From Pseudobdellovibrionaceae bacterium (GTDB lineage Bacteria; Bdellovibrionota; Bdellovibrionia; Bdellovibrionales; JAMPXM01), in NCBI GenBank assembly GCA_947462815.1, contig CANHQR010000003.1, positions 33,710 through 97,709 on the forward strand: DNA of 64,000 nt, read 5' to 3'. Positions 15,630 to 24,241 of this stretch are shown one piece after another. A model generated the notes under the pieces. It searched no databases, was not told the DNA's origin, and was given only the letters and a program-made list of their open reading frames with translations. Within the stretch, counting starts at the first letter, position 1. Each line of letters opens with the position of its first letter. Both the position numbers and the translations under genes were made by a program.

Positions 15630-16925
15630 ATGGCCGCTGATGCGGACGTCATTATCGTCGGTGGTGGATTAGCTGGTGGACTGCTCGCCTTACGGCTTCG
15701 TACAGCTCGACCTGACGTCACGGTGATTCTGCTCGAACGCGATTCCGCTCTCGGCGGGAACCACACATGGAGTTTCCACGAAACTGACCTGACAGGCGGA
15801 CTCAACCAGCGATCGGCCTCGAAGTCCGGCGAACGCGAATCGCCGATGGCGTGGATTCAACCCTTGATCTCCAAGAGCTGGTCTTCGCACTCGGTCCACT
15901 TCCCTCGTCGCGAGCGCATTCTGGAGCGGCCCTATCATTCGATCCGCTCGGAACGCTTTCACGAAGTTTTGATGGATCGATTGGGGTCGCAAGTCTGGCT
16001 GAACACAAAGGTTCATTCCCTCACTGACTACAACGTGAAAATCGAAAGAGATGGCGAGTCTCTCGAGCTCACCGCACCGCTTGTGATTGACGCACGAGGC
16101 ATGCGCGCGGAAGACTTTCGCATACGCGAAGGCGAAACCCAGCCCGGCTTTTCCGGCGCTGTTTGTGCTTGGCAAAAGTTCATCGGTTTCGACGTCCGAC
16201 TTAGGGGCCCGCATGGACTCGAGAGGCCCATACTCAAAGACGCTTGCGTGCCGCAAATTGATGGTTACCGCTTTTTCTATTGCCTACCTTGGGACGAAAG
16301 ACGGCTTTTAGTCGAAGAAACCTATTACTCCGACACGCCCGATTTGAACTGGGCGCGAATTGAAAAGAGCATTGTGGCTTATGCTGAAAGACGGGGTTGG
16401 GAAATCGAAGAGATTGAACGCAAAGAGCACGGATCGCTACCCCTACCACTCACGCAGCCCGAGGTCGATCAAATGGATGCTTCTTTGCTCGAACTGAGCA
16501 ATGAAAATTTTGATGACTTCTCGCCCATTCGAATTTCAACAGGCTCAGCATGGTTCCACACGGTGACGGGCTACTCGTTTCCCGACGCCATCCGTACAGC
16601 CGAATTCATTTCGAAAATTCCTGAATTGCGAAGCGGCCGAGTCCGAGCCGAACTCCGTCGCGAGAGAAAAATCTGGGCGGACCGCCAGACATTTTACCGA
16701 ATGTTGAATCGCTTTTTATTTAAGGCTGCAGAACCCTGTTTGAGGTATCAAGTGTTAGAGCACTTCTATGGCCTCCCGGAGGATGTCATCGAGCGCTTTT
16801 ACGCAGGCACAACTTCAGCTTCCGATCGCATGCGGATTCTTGGCGGCAAGCCGCCGGTTCGCGTCTCCCGTGCCTTGAAGCAGTGGTCTGAGGCACGAGG
16901 GGAAAGTATGGGCTCGCTCGCCTAA
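15630..16925 (+). CDS. crtY: Lycopene beta-cyclase (CrtY type)
   Basis: A 431-residue flavoprotein. It begins with a Rossmann motif, VIIVGGGLAGGLLALRL (residues 7-23), and carries GGNHTWSFHE at 42-51, the signature that separates CrtY cyclases from other FAD proteins. Further family stretches are VIDARGM and TGYSFPDAIR near residue 310. It closes beta rings on both ends of lycopene, giving beta-carotene, at the membrane with reduced FAD. GAGGGAG precedes the ATG. It is the first gene of the crtY-crtE-crtI-crtB run, with a 223-bp gap before crtE. No hydroxylase or ketolase gene follows, so the cluster itself stops at beta-carotene. Confidence 0.93.
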   Translation: MAADADVIIVGGGLAGGLLALRLRTARPDVTVILLERDSALGGNHTWSFHETDLTGGLNQRSASKSGERESPMAWIQPLISKSWSSHSVHFPRRERILERPYHSIRSERFHEVLMDRLGSQVWLNTKVHSLTDYNVKIERDGESLELTAPLVIDARGMRAEDFRIREGETQPGFSGAVCAWQKFIGFDVRLRGPHGLERPILKDACVPQIDGYRFFYCLPWDERRLLVEETYYSDTPDLNWARIEKSIVAYAERRGWEIEEIERKEHGSLPLPLTQPEVDQMDASLLELSNENFDDFSPIRISTGSAWFHTVTGYSFPDAIRTAEFISKIPELRSGRVRAELRRERKIWADRQTFYRMLNRFLFKAAEPCLRYQVLEHFYGLPEDVIERFYAGTTSASDRMRILGGKPPVRVSRALKQWSEARGESMGSLA

Positions 16926-17148
16926 GAGAAGTGATAGGAAGTACCAAACCCGCCCCAAGATCGTCGGCGCGAACTCCCCCGTGGGATTTCGCGCGGAGAT
17001 GCTGGTCAGCTGCAGAGGTGCAAGGAAAGTTTCTCCGCGGCGAAAGCGACGCGAAGGAACTGCCCCTGCCGAATTCGAATCGGCTGATGGAAAGATCGAG
17101 CTCGAAAGCGAGCTCTAGGGATTGATCGACCAAGGGATCGGAGTTCGC

Positions 17149-18258
17149 ATGGCTTATCGAACCGAGCATGAAAATCGAGCGCTGCGAATCGCTGTCGATT
17201 CCAACGTAAATGCACGCGATCATGCGCGCCATTTGCGGTCGCCCTCGAAGTTCGAGCCGAGCTGCGCCGACTCCACATTGGCTGATCAGATCGTCCACGA
17301 TTCCCTGTGGGAACCCCTGGAGGAACTTCGCCAGCGCCCCAGCAAGCACTTTCGAGCTCAACTCATTGCTTTGGGCTGGAGAGCCTGGCGAGGTGAAGAG
17401 ACCCTCGCGCCCGAAACTTCGCGATCCCTCGAAGACTTCATCGAAGACCTGCACCTCGGCTCACTCATTGTCGATGATGTTCAAGATCACAGTTTGGTTC
17501 GCCGTGGGGGCCCTTGCTTACATCGCCTCATCGGTACACCGCTCGCGATCAATGCCGGTAATGCTATTTACTTCAAAGCTTTCCAAAGGCTCGAGCAAGC
17601 GCAGATCGCACCTGCGATTGAACTCGGTATTCACCGGCAAGCCCACGCGACGTTAATCGAGGCCCATGAAGGCCAAGCTCTTGATCTTTCGCTTCGCGCA
17701 CAAGACCTGAGTGCCGAGCAGGTTCAGGAACTCTGCCCCAAGGTGAGTCGTCTAAAAACCGGCGCCCTCATGGCTTTGGCTGTCGAGGTCGGCGCCCGGG
17801 CGGCGGGAGCAACAAATCTTCATCAACTCGAGTCACTTCGGTCCATCGTCAGTGAACTGGGCGTGACTCTGCAGCGCTTTGACGACTTGGGAAACCTGCT
17901 ACCGCATTTCGCAGGAGAAAAGGCGTTTGAAGATGTCGGGGCCGGTCGGCTTTGCTGGCCATGGGCTTTTGCGGCCGAGACTGGTCAGCTCGATCGACTC
18001 AACTCATGTGTGGCGAAGCTCCCTGAACCAGGGCCGCTACAAAACTTCGTCTTTGAGACCAACTTCGTATTCAATGCCGCTTCTCGAGCCTTCGACCTGT
18101 GGCAGGACTCGCTCGCTGAGTATATTGAAAATCAAGCGAGCGCACCCGATCACGAGAAGATTCCTTACGCTTATCAATTGTGTCGCGAGCTTCAAGATCT
18201 CGCCCAGAAAGTGAGTTGCAGTTATGGCTTCAAATCTCTCTCAAACATCACGACCTAA
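17149..18258 (+). CDS. crtE: Geranylgeranyl diphosphate synthase-like prenyltransferase
   Basis: A 369-residue trans-isoprenyl diphosphate synthase. The first Asp-rich motif is DDVQD at 109-113 with FIEDLHLGSLIV ahead of it; the expected second motif reads FDDLGN at 244-249, so the last Asp is Asn. The position in a carotenoid operon argues for GGPP synthesis from IPP and allylic diphosphates. The protein has an unusual Arg/Asp-rich N-terminal stretch of about 40 residues. The ATG at 17149 is preferred because GGAG precedes it; a TTG at 17122 directly after an in-frame stop is possible. Its 3' end overlaps crtI by 35 bp. Chain length cannot be fixed from sequence alone. Confidence 0.82.
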   Translation: MAYRTEHENRALRIAVDSNVNARDHARHLRSPSKFEPSCADSTLADQIVHDSLWEPLEELRQRPSKHFRAQLIALGWRAWRGEETLAPETSRSLEDFIEDLHLGSLIVDDVQDHSLVRRGGPCLHRLIGTPLAINAGNAIYFKAFQRLEQAQIAPAIELGIHRQAHATLIEAHEGQALDLSLRAQDLSAEQVQELCPKVSRLKTGALMALAVEVGARAAGATNLHQLESLRSIVSELGVTLQRFDDLGNLLPHFAGEKAFEDVGAGRLCWPWAFAAETGQLDRLNSCVAKLPEPGPLQNFVFETNFVFNAASRAFDLWQDSLAEYIENQASAPDHEKIPYAYQLCRELQDLAQKVSCSYGFKSLSNITT

Positions 18259-19810
18259 AGTCGCAGTGATCGGTTCAGGATTTGGCGGCTTGGCCTCGGC
18301 CATTCGTCTTCAAGCCGCCGGTTGCGATGTGAAGATCTTTGAAAAGCGAGACGCACCGGGCGGCCGCGCCTACGTTTACCGTCAGGATGGCTTCACGTTC
18401 GATGCGGGCCCCACAGTCATCACAGCGCCAACGGTGATCGAGGACTTGTTCAAGACTGCCCAACGTCCGATGCGCGACTACGTCGAACTGATGCCCGTAT
18501 CGCCATTTTATCGGCTCTTCTGGGATGACGGTTACTGCTTTGATTACTCTCAAGATCTGGACGCCACACGAGCACAAATTCGCTCCAAATCACCTGGCGA
18601 TCTTGAGGGCTATGAGCGCTTTCTCTCTTACACGAAAGAAGTCTTCGATGAGGGCTACACGAAACTCGCGCACGTTCCATTTCTCGATCTCTGGAGCATG
18701 ATTAAGGTCGCGCCCCAGTTGATCCGACTGGGAGCTCACCGAAGCGTCTACAACACGGTCTCTCGATTTATCCGAGACGAACACCTGCGCGAGGCCTTTA
18801 GCTTTCACTCTCTCTTGGTGGGCGGCAATCCCTTTGAGACCTCCTCAATCTACACGCTGATTCATTTCTTAGAACGAAACTGGGGAGTCTACTTCCCGAA
18901 GGGCGGCACAGGAGCGCTTGTGCAAGGGCTTGTCCGTCTCTTTGAAGACCTCGGCGGCAAAATTGAATTACAGTCTCCTATCGAAAACATCATCACGCGC
19001 GATGGGAAGGCGGTCGGCGTTCGCACAAAGAAGGGCGAGACTTGGACCTGCGATGCCGTCGTTTCGAACGCCGACGTCGTCCACACTTATCGCGATCTCC
19101 TCAAGGGGGAAGACCGCGCCCGATCAACAGCGCGGCGATTGGAAAATGCTCGGCATTCCATGTCGTTGTTTCTCATCTATTTTGGCACGAAGAATAGATA
19201 CCCACACCTCGCGCATCACAATGTTCTTTTTGGACCGCGCTACAAGGGACTTCTCGATGAGATCTTCAACACCTACGGCGATATGCAGGTGAACCTGCCA
19301 GAAGATTTCTCATTGTACCTTCATGCTCCGACCGTGAGCGATCCGAGCCTCGCTCCGGAAGGCTGCGAAGCCTTCTATGTTCTTTCGCCCGTCGCACATT
19401 TGGGTCACATGGACATCGACTGGAAAGTCGAAGGTCCCCGATATGCGGATTCCATCATCAATTACATGGAGCGAAAGTATATCCCTGGCCTCCGTGAAAA
19501 CATCGTCACGCAAAAGATCTTCACTCCCCAAGATTTTAACTCTGAACTCAACGCCCATTTGGGCTCGGCATTCTCGTTGGAGCCCGTGCTGACTCAGAGT
19601 GCATATTTCCGCACCCACAACCGCGACGATCGTCTGAAAGGGCTTTATGTGGTTGGCGCCGGCACACATCCCGGAGCCGGAGTGCCCGGTGTCGTGAAAT
19701 CAGCCGAAGCGACAGCTCAGCTCGTCATTGACGACCTCAAGCCGACGGCTCGAACCTCAACACCTCCGCGAAGAAGTTCTTCGACACCCTCGCCTGAGGC
19801 GACACTTTGA
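18224..19810 (+). CDS. crtI: Phytoene desaturase (CrtI type)
   Basis: A 528-residue FAD enzyme. VAVIGSGFGGLASAIRLQAA at the N terminus is the dinucleotide-binding motif, followed by FEKRDAPGGRAYVY and FDAGPTVIT. The C-terminal carotenoid-desaturase signature is present as GLYVVGAGTHPGAGVPGVV. It introduces double bases' worth of unsaturation stepwise into phytoene, in most bacteria giving lycopene, which crtY in the same operon would cyclise. The gene overlaps crtE by 35 bp and crtB by 4 bp, so the three are translationally coupled. The last 25 residues (Thr/Ser/Pro/Arg-rich) extend past the conserved end and may be a disordered tail. Confidence 0.93.
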   Translation: MASNLSQTSRPKVAVIGSGFGGLASAIRLQAAGCDVKIFEKRDAPGGRAYVYRQDGFTFDAGPTVITAPTVIEDLFKTAQRPMRDYVELMPVSPFYRLFWDDGYCFDYSQDLDATRAQIRSKSPGDLEGYERFLSYTKEVFDEGYTKLAHVPFLDLWSMIKVAPQLIRLGAHRSVYNTVSRFIRDEHLREAFSFHSLLVGGNPFETSSIYTLIHFLERNWGVYFPKGGTGALVQGLVRLFEDLGGKIELQSPIENIITRDGKAVGVRTKKGETWTCDAVVSNADVVHTYRDLLKGEDRARSTARRLENARHSMSLFLIYFGTKNRYPHLAHHNVLFGPRYKGLLDEIFNTYGDMQVNLPEDFSLYLHAPTVSDPSLAPEGCEAFYVLSPVAHLGHMDIDWKVEGPRYADSIINYMERKYIPGLRENIVTQKIFTPQDFNSELNAHLGSAFSLEPVLTQSAYFRTHNRDDRLKGLYVVGAGTHPGAGVPGVVKSAEATAQLVIDDLKPTARTSTPPRRSSSTPSPEATL

Positions 19811-20841
19811 GTTCATCGAGCTTGGAGCCTTCGCCTTCACTCTCGAAGATGGAGCGCTTTCGTCGAGGATCGCGCACATTTAGTTTTGCTGCGCTACTTT
19901 TTAGTCGCCGACAACTGCTTGCGACTCGGGACTTCTACACGTTTTGTCGAATCGTTGATGACGCGATTGATGAAGCACCGTCTCCAACCGTTGCTCGCCA
20001 AAGAGCCATGGCCCTCCTGGAAGCGATCGATCAGGGAGGCCCAAAAAATGGCGAACTCCCAAATGAAACTCTCGATGAGACTCTTCAAGAGGCTCTGCAA
20101 TCTTGGCGTGATCTCGAAGCGAACTTTAAACTACCTCAAGTCTATGCTCGCGAGTTGATTCTCGGTCAGCTCATGGACGCGCAAGGCTTTCGACCCGCAA
20201 CGCTGACTGAACTCGATCTGTATTGCTTTCGTGTTGCAGGCGTCGTTGGACTCACGATGTGTCACATCACGGGAATTCTCCTTAGCCGTCGCGACACGCC
20301 GTCCTCTTCGAGCGCGGCCGAGCTTGAGTATCAGCGCCGAGTGCTGACGAGGGCGGCAGCTTGTGGCCGAGCCCTGCAGCTCACCAACATCGCTCGCGAT
20401 CTTTTTGAAGATCATCAAAGGGGCCGTCAGTACTTCCCACAGAATCTCGAGCCTCAACAATCTTCAGACTTCAATGAGACGATCGCCTATCGCCAGGCGC
20501 AGTTTCTGCTCGCATGGGCAGAGGAGAGCTATCGAATGGCAGAACAGGGCTGGCAAGATCTCCCGCTTCGTGCACGACTCGCCGTCGCTGTTGCACAAAC
20601 TCTCTACCGCGAGATCGGTCAGCAGCTTCTCGCGGAGGGGGCGCACGCGACGCGTACTCGCAGCGTGGTCTCGCGGCCCCGTCAAATCTTGCTCGCAGTT
20701 CAAGTCGCGACGACGATCTTGTTGGGCGAACTGCTTAGGGGTGCCGTGCGTCTCTTTGCCAAGAAAGTTCGAGCGGAGAACCTCACGCCTCAGCTTACGC
20801 TCAACTTTGACGACTTGAACTTTTCAACCTCCACAAAATGA
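19807..20841 (+). CDS. crtB: Phytoene synthase (CrtB type)
   Basis: A 344-residue squalene/phytoene synthase. RIVDDAIDE places the first Asp-rich motif at 51-55 and LTNIARDLFED the second at 192-202; both bind the magnesium ions that hold the diphosphates. YCFRVAGVVGLTMC matches the substrate-channel region. It joins two GGPP molecules head to head into phytoene, the first committed carotenoid. The start is a TTG at 19807 that overlaps the crtI stop (TTGA) with GAGG upstream; an ATG at 19849 would also leave the domain intact. It is the last gene of the operon and converges on nrdJ after 32 bp. Confidence 0.92.
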   Translation: MSSSSLEPSPSLSKMERFRRGSRTFSFAALLFSRRQLLATRDFYTFCRIVDDAIDEAPSPTVARQRAMALLEAIDQGGPKNGELPNETLDETLQEALQSWRDLEANFKLPQVYARELILGQLMDAQGFRPATLTELDLYCFRVAGVVGLTMCHITGILLSRRDTPSSSSAAELEYQRRVLTRAAACGRALQLTNIARDLFEDHQRGRQYFPQNLEPQQSSDFNETIAYRQAQFLLAWAEESYRMAEQGWQDLPLRARLAVAVAQTLYREIGQQLLAEGAHATRTRSVVSRPRQILLAVQVATTILLGELLRGAVRLFAKKVRAENLTPQLTLNFDDLNFSTSTK

Positions 20842-20873
20842 GGAAGCGAACCGAGAGAGTCGAATTTAAGTTT

Positions 20874-23222
20874 TCAAGAGCAAGCCACGGAATGACCACA
20901 CCTGGAGCAGACCCAACAACTGCCTGCGATCAACGTCTCTCCTCCACATTCTCCACAGGCCGGCGACCACTTTCCCGTCTCATCTTTCGCCGGCTCAATC
21001 GAAGAAGCTTTGACCTGCGGTACCGAGACTGGTGAACCAGTGGCCTGTGACAAGACCTGAGTGCCCTTCGAGTGATTTCGATAGATCGCCACAGCCTTCA
21101 GCTCCAGGCGCCTTGCCAACAAGAAAACCTCGACGACGTCTTCGACCGTGGAATCCATTGGCATATTCACAGTTTTAGAGATCGCACCGGAGAGAAAACC
21201 CTGCACAGCGGCCATCATGCGTAAATGCCCTTGAGCCGTAATCTCGTTGGCACAAGCGAGGACATGCACCGCAAGCTTTGGCAACAGTCCCTCATCGCAC
21301 AGTTGAGAGGGCAACTCTCCCTGCTCCAAGCGATTCACCGAGGCCTCGATCTGCGGCAAGCTCAGACCACAACTCTGCAAGGCCTGCCGCACGCTCTGAT
21401 TCACAATTCGCAACTCGCCGCCACCCGCTAAACGCTTATGCTTTACCAAAGCGTAATCCGGCTCGATTCCCGTGGTGTCACAATCCATCATCAACGCGAT
21501 GGTTCCCGTTGGCGCGAGCACTGTCACTTGTGAGTTCCGAAATCCCGATTGCTGACCCAAACGCTCAGCCTCCCGCCAAGCGAAAAGGGCCGCGCTCGCC
21601 ACCTCACGACGCGCCGGACTCTTCGACGCCAATGCCTCAGCGGCCTCTGTGTGCATCCGCAGCACATTCAACATGGGCTCGCGATTGATCGCAAAACCAG
21701 GAAAAGCACCAAGATCCGTTGCCGCCATTTCTGCACTCACACGATAGGCTTCTCCACCCATGAGTGCTGTGACCTCGGCGGCCCACTGCCTGCCCGCCTC
21801 TGAATCGTAGGGTAGGCCCTGACGCATGAGGGCTCCACCCAGATTGGCATATCCCAAACCGATGGGCCGATAATCTCGAGAGTTCGCCGCAATCGCTCGC
21901 GTCGGATAGCCCGACAAGCCTACTAAGATCTCTTGGGCCACCACCAAAACGCGCACAGCATGCAGAAACTCACTCACCCGAAATTGCGGAGTCGAGCCGC
22001 CGAGGTCCACAAAAGTCACGAGATTGAGCGAAGCCAAGTTACAAGCCGAATCGTCCAGAAACATAAACTCCGAGCAAGGATTCGACGCTCGGATCGGACC
22101 TGTGGCCGAGCACGTGTGCCACTTCTGAATGACATCCTCAAACTGCACGCCCGGATCTGCACAGGACCAAGCCGCCTGGGCGATTTCATTCCACAAGTCG
22201 CGCGCTCGAACACGTCGCAATTCGCCGCCATCATGCCGAGCTCGCAGCGGCCACATCTCATCGCGCTCGACCGCCCTTAAGAACGCGTCGGTGATGCGAA
22301 CGGAGTTGTTCGAGTTTTGCCCAGATACGCTGCGATAGGCCTCGCCATCCATGCCGCCGGAAAAACCAGCACCCATCAATACACGCGCTTTCTCCTCCTC
22401 GCGCGCTTTCCAGCGAACAAACTCATAGATCTCGGGATGATCCACGTCGAGGCAGACCATCTTCGCCGCACGACGAGTTGTACCACCCGATTTCGTCGCA
22501 CCAGCGGCCCGATCGAAGACCTCCAAGAAACTCATCAGGCCCGATGAAGTACCACCACTGGAAAGTGCTTCGGACGAAGATCGCAAAACTGAAAAGTTCG
22601 TCCCCGTTCCGCTTCCGTATTTGAAGAGACGAGCTTCTTGCGAAAGCAGCTCAAAGATCGACGGCAAGTCATCGCGCAAACTCTGAATAAAACACGCCGA
22701 AGCCTGCGGTCTCACATAGGCCCCGTCAACTTCCAGGAGATCACCTTGTGGGCCCTCGCTCGCAAAAGCTTTGCCCGAACCGCGAATCCCATAGGCATCA
22801 AACAGACCCACATTAAACCAAACGGGCGAGTTAAAACTCGCGCGCTGCTCGTAGACGAGCCTCGCCAACTCTTCTTCAAAACAGCGAGCGTCTTCGGCAG
22901 AGGCAAAGTAAGCATGTTTCTCGCCCCACATACGCAGACTCGAAGTCACACGCCGAACAAGGCTCCGCAGCGAGTTCTCAGCGCCGATCCCAGGTACCCC
23001 CGTGCGCCGCAGGTACTGACGAGCGACAATTTCCACGGCGGTTTGTGACCAAGACTCAGGGGCCTCGACCTCGTCCACAGCCAAAAGCGCTCGACCGTCC
23101 AAACCTCGAAGCTGACAGGTCCGCCTGACCCAATTTAGACCCGCCTCTGCTCCCTCAGCGGGCGCCAGAAACCGCTTAAATTTCAGCTGAGCCCCCGCCA
23201 ATCGGCCTCCTGTCCAAGCCAC
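20874..23222 (-). CDS. nrdJ: Coenzyme-B12-dependent (class II) ribonucleotide reductase
   Basis: A 782-residue adenosylcobalamin-dependent ribonucleotide reductase. RASFNSPVWFNVGL opens the conserved core, SACFIQSL holds the first redox Cys, NPCSEFMFLDDSACNLASLN is the active-site loop, and MDCDTTGIEPDYALVK is specific to the NrdJ type. The C terminus ends in a Cys-rich segment (CGECGG, CWVCSRCG) used to re-reduce the active site. The enzyme makes deoxynucleotides without oxygen or an R2 subunit but needs B12. No ATP-cone is obvious at the short N terminus. The start is a GTG at 23222. It diverges from the Fe-S carrier gene with 69 bp between starts, and no nrdR-type regulator is adjacent. 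Confidence 0.93.
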   Translation of the reverse strand: MAWTGGRLAGAQLKFKRFLAPAEGAEAGLNWVRRTCQLRGLDGRALLAVDEVEAPESWSQTAVEIVARQYLRRTGVPGIGAENSLRSLVRRVTSSLRMWGEKHAYFASAEDARCFEEELARLVYEQRASFNSPVWFNVGLFDAYGIRGSGKAFASEGPQGDLLEVDGAYVRPQASACFIQSLRDDLPSIFELLSQEARLFKYGSGTGTNFSVLRSSSEALSSGGTSSGLMSFLEVFDRAAGATKSGGTTRRAAKMVCLDVDHPEIYEFVRWKAREEEKARVLMGAGFSGGMDGEAYRSVSGQNSNNSVRITDAFLRAVERDEMWPLRARHDGGELRRVRARDLWNEIAQAAWSCADPGVQFEDVIQKWHTCSATGPIRASNPCSEFMFLDDSACNLASLNLVTFVDLGGSTPQFRVSEFLHAVRVLVVAQEILVGLSGYPTRAIAANSRDYRPIGLGYANLGGALMRQGLPYDSEAGRQWAAEVTALMGGEAYRVSAEMAATDLGAFPGFAINREPMLNVLRMHTEAAEALASKSPARREVASAALFAWREAERLGQQSGFRNSQVTVLAPTGTIALMMDCDTTGIEPDYALVKHKRLAGGGELRIVNQSVRQALQSCGLSLPQIEASVNRLEQGELPSQLCDEGLLPKLAVHVLACANEITAQGHLRMMAAVQGFLSGAISKTVNMPMDSTVEDVVEVFLLARRLELKAVAIYRNHSKGTQVLSQATGSPVSVPQVKASSIEPAKDETGKWSPACGECGGETLIAGSCWVCSRCGHSVACS

Positions 23223-23291
23223 CCCAAACTCTTAGGGTTCCGCCTCGCGACAGTTTTGCCGTCTTTCAAAGACTTTGCTAGACTAGGTTTC

Positions 23292-23618
23292 ATGATCCAA
23301 ATGAGTGAAACCGCGGCTCGCCAAATTCTTCGACTCAAATCCGAATCCCAGGTGGCCCCTGAGGCCGTTCTTCGCGTCAAGGTGGTTCCGGGTGGCTGTT
23401 CGGGCATGAGCTACAAGCTCGACTTCGATGACAAGCTCGACGCTCAAGACAAAGTGTTCGAGTCTCACGGCGCCAAACTCGCGATCGACTCGAAAAGCTT
23501 TTTGTATTTGGTCGGCATGGAACTCGATTACGAAGGTGGCCTCAACGGCAAAGGTTTCATTTTCAACAATCCCAATGCGGCGAAATCTTGCGGCTGCGGC
23601 TCTAGCTTCGGCGTTTGA
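23292..23618 (+). CDS. erpA: Iron-sulfur cluster carrier, ErpA/IscA (HesB) family
   Basis: A 108-residue A-type Fe-S carrier. The three conserved cysteines are at Cys36 (VVPGGCSGMSY) and Cys100/Cys102 (SCGCGSSF), which together bind the cluster delivered to target apoproteins. VGMELDYEGGLNGKGFIFNNPNA is the classic C-terminal stretch of the family. The ATG at 23292, with AGG shortly upstream, gives the family's normal length; an earlier ATG at 23256 adds residues outside the domain. ErpA, IscA and SufA are hard to tell apart by sequence; the assignment as ErpA rests on the isolated location outside any isc or suf operon. Confidence 0.85.
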   Translation: MIQMSETAARQILRLKSESQVAPEAVLRVKVVPGGCSGMSYKLDFDDKLDAQDKVFESHGAKLAIDSKSFLYLVGMELDYEGGLNGKGFIFNNPNAAKSCGCGSSFGV

Positions 23619-23644
23619 TTGATCTGACAGCCTGAGGTCGATCC

Positions 23645-24046
23645 ATGGTGAAAATCTCTGCGCAGTATCTTGGCGAAAAGCGCGTCCAGCTGATTCACGC
23701 GCCCTCAGGGCGCGAACTGCAGACAGATGCGCCTCGCGACAACAACGGTCGAGGTGAAAGCTTCTCTCCCACAGATTTGGTCGCGGCAGGTCTGGCCAGT
23801 TGCGCCCTGACGGTCATGGCCATTGCGGCAGAAAAAGAGGGCTTAAGCCTTGAAGGCGCCTCGGCTGAAGTCACAAAACATATGGCCGCTCAGCCACGCC
23901 GAATTTCACGACTCGATCTTCTCATTCGACTGCCTCATGATCTCACAACCGCAGATCGTCAGCGTCTCGAAGTTATCGCACGGACTTGCCCTGTGGCCGA
24001 GTCGCTTCCCGCGCAGCTCGAGCTGAATATGCTCTTTGCGGATTGA
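23645..24046 (+). CDS. OsmC family protein
   Basis: A 133-residue OsmC/YhfA-like protein. FSPTDLVAAGLASCALTVMA holds Cys53, and IARTCPVAESL holds Cys115; in the family these two cysteines reduce organic hydroperoxides, using a subunit-swapped dimer. RDNNGRGESFSPTDL matches the YhfA branch. It begins 26 bp after the Fe-S carrier gene and is probably cotranscribed with it, an arrangement that would fit oxidative-stress protection of iron-sulfur proteins. Whether it acts on peroxides is inferred. Confidence 0.85.
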   Translation: MVKISAQYLGEKRVQLIHAPSGRELQTDAPRDNNGRGESFSPTDLVAAGLASCALTVMAIAAEKEGLSLEGASAEVTKHMAAQPRRISRLDLLIRLPHDLTTADRQRLEVIARTCPVAESLPAQLELNMLFAD

Positions 24047-24241
24047 GCTTTGATAAGGCACTCTCGGATATGAGATGTCTCACCTTGAGACGTAGGCTCT
24101 CAAACACTTCATCCGACCGAGGCCCACGCCAACCGGTCCCGACCGAACCAGACTCGCCCCACGGAAGTCTCACGCATTCGTCGCTTTTTGAGTTATTTTT
24201 TTGAGTGGCAGGCCTAAGCTGAAGACTAAGGAGTCCTCGGG

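Noticed and set aside
16786..17454. Minus-strand open frame of 222 codons between crtY and crtE
   Set aside because: It overlaps the conserved ends of both crt genes antisense and shows no motif; the high-GC third-position pattern explains the openness.
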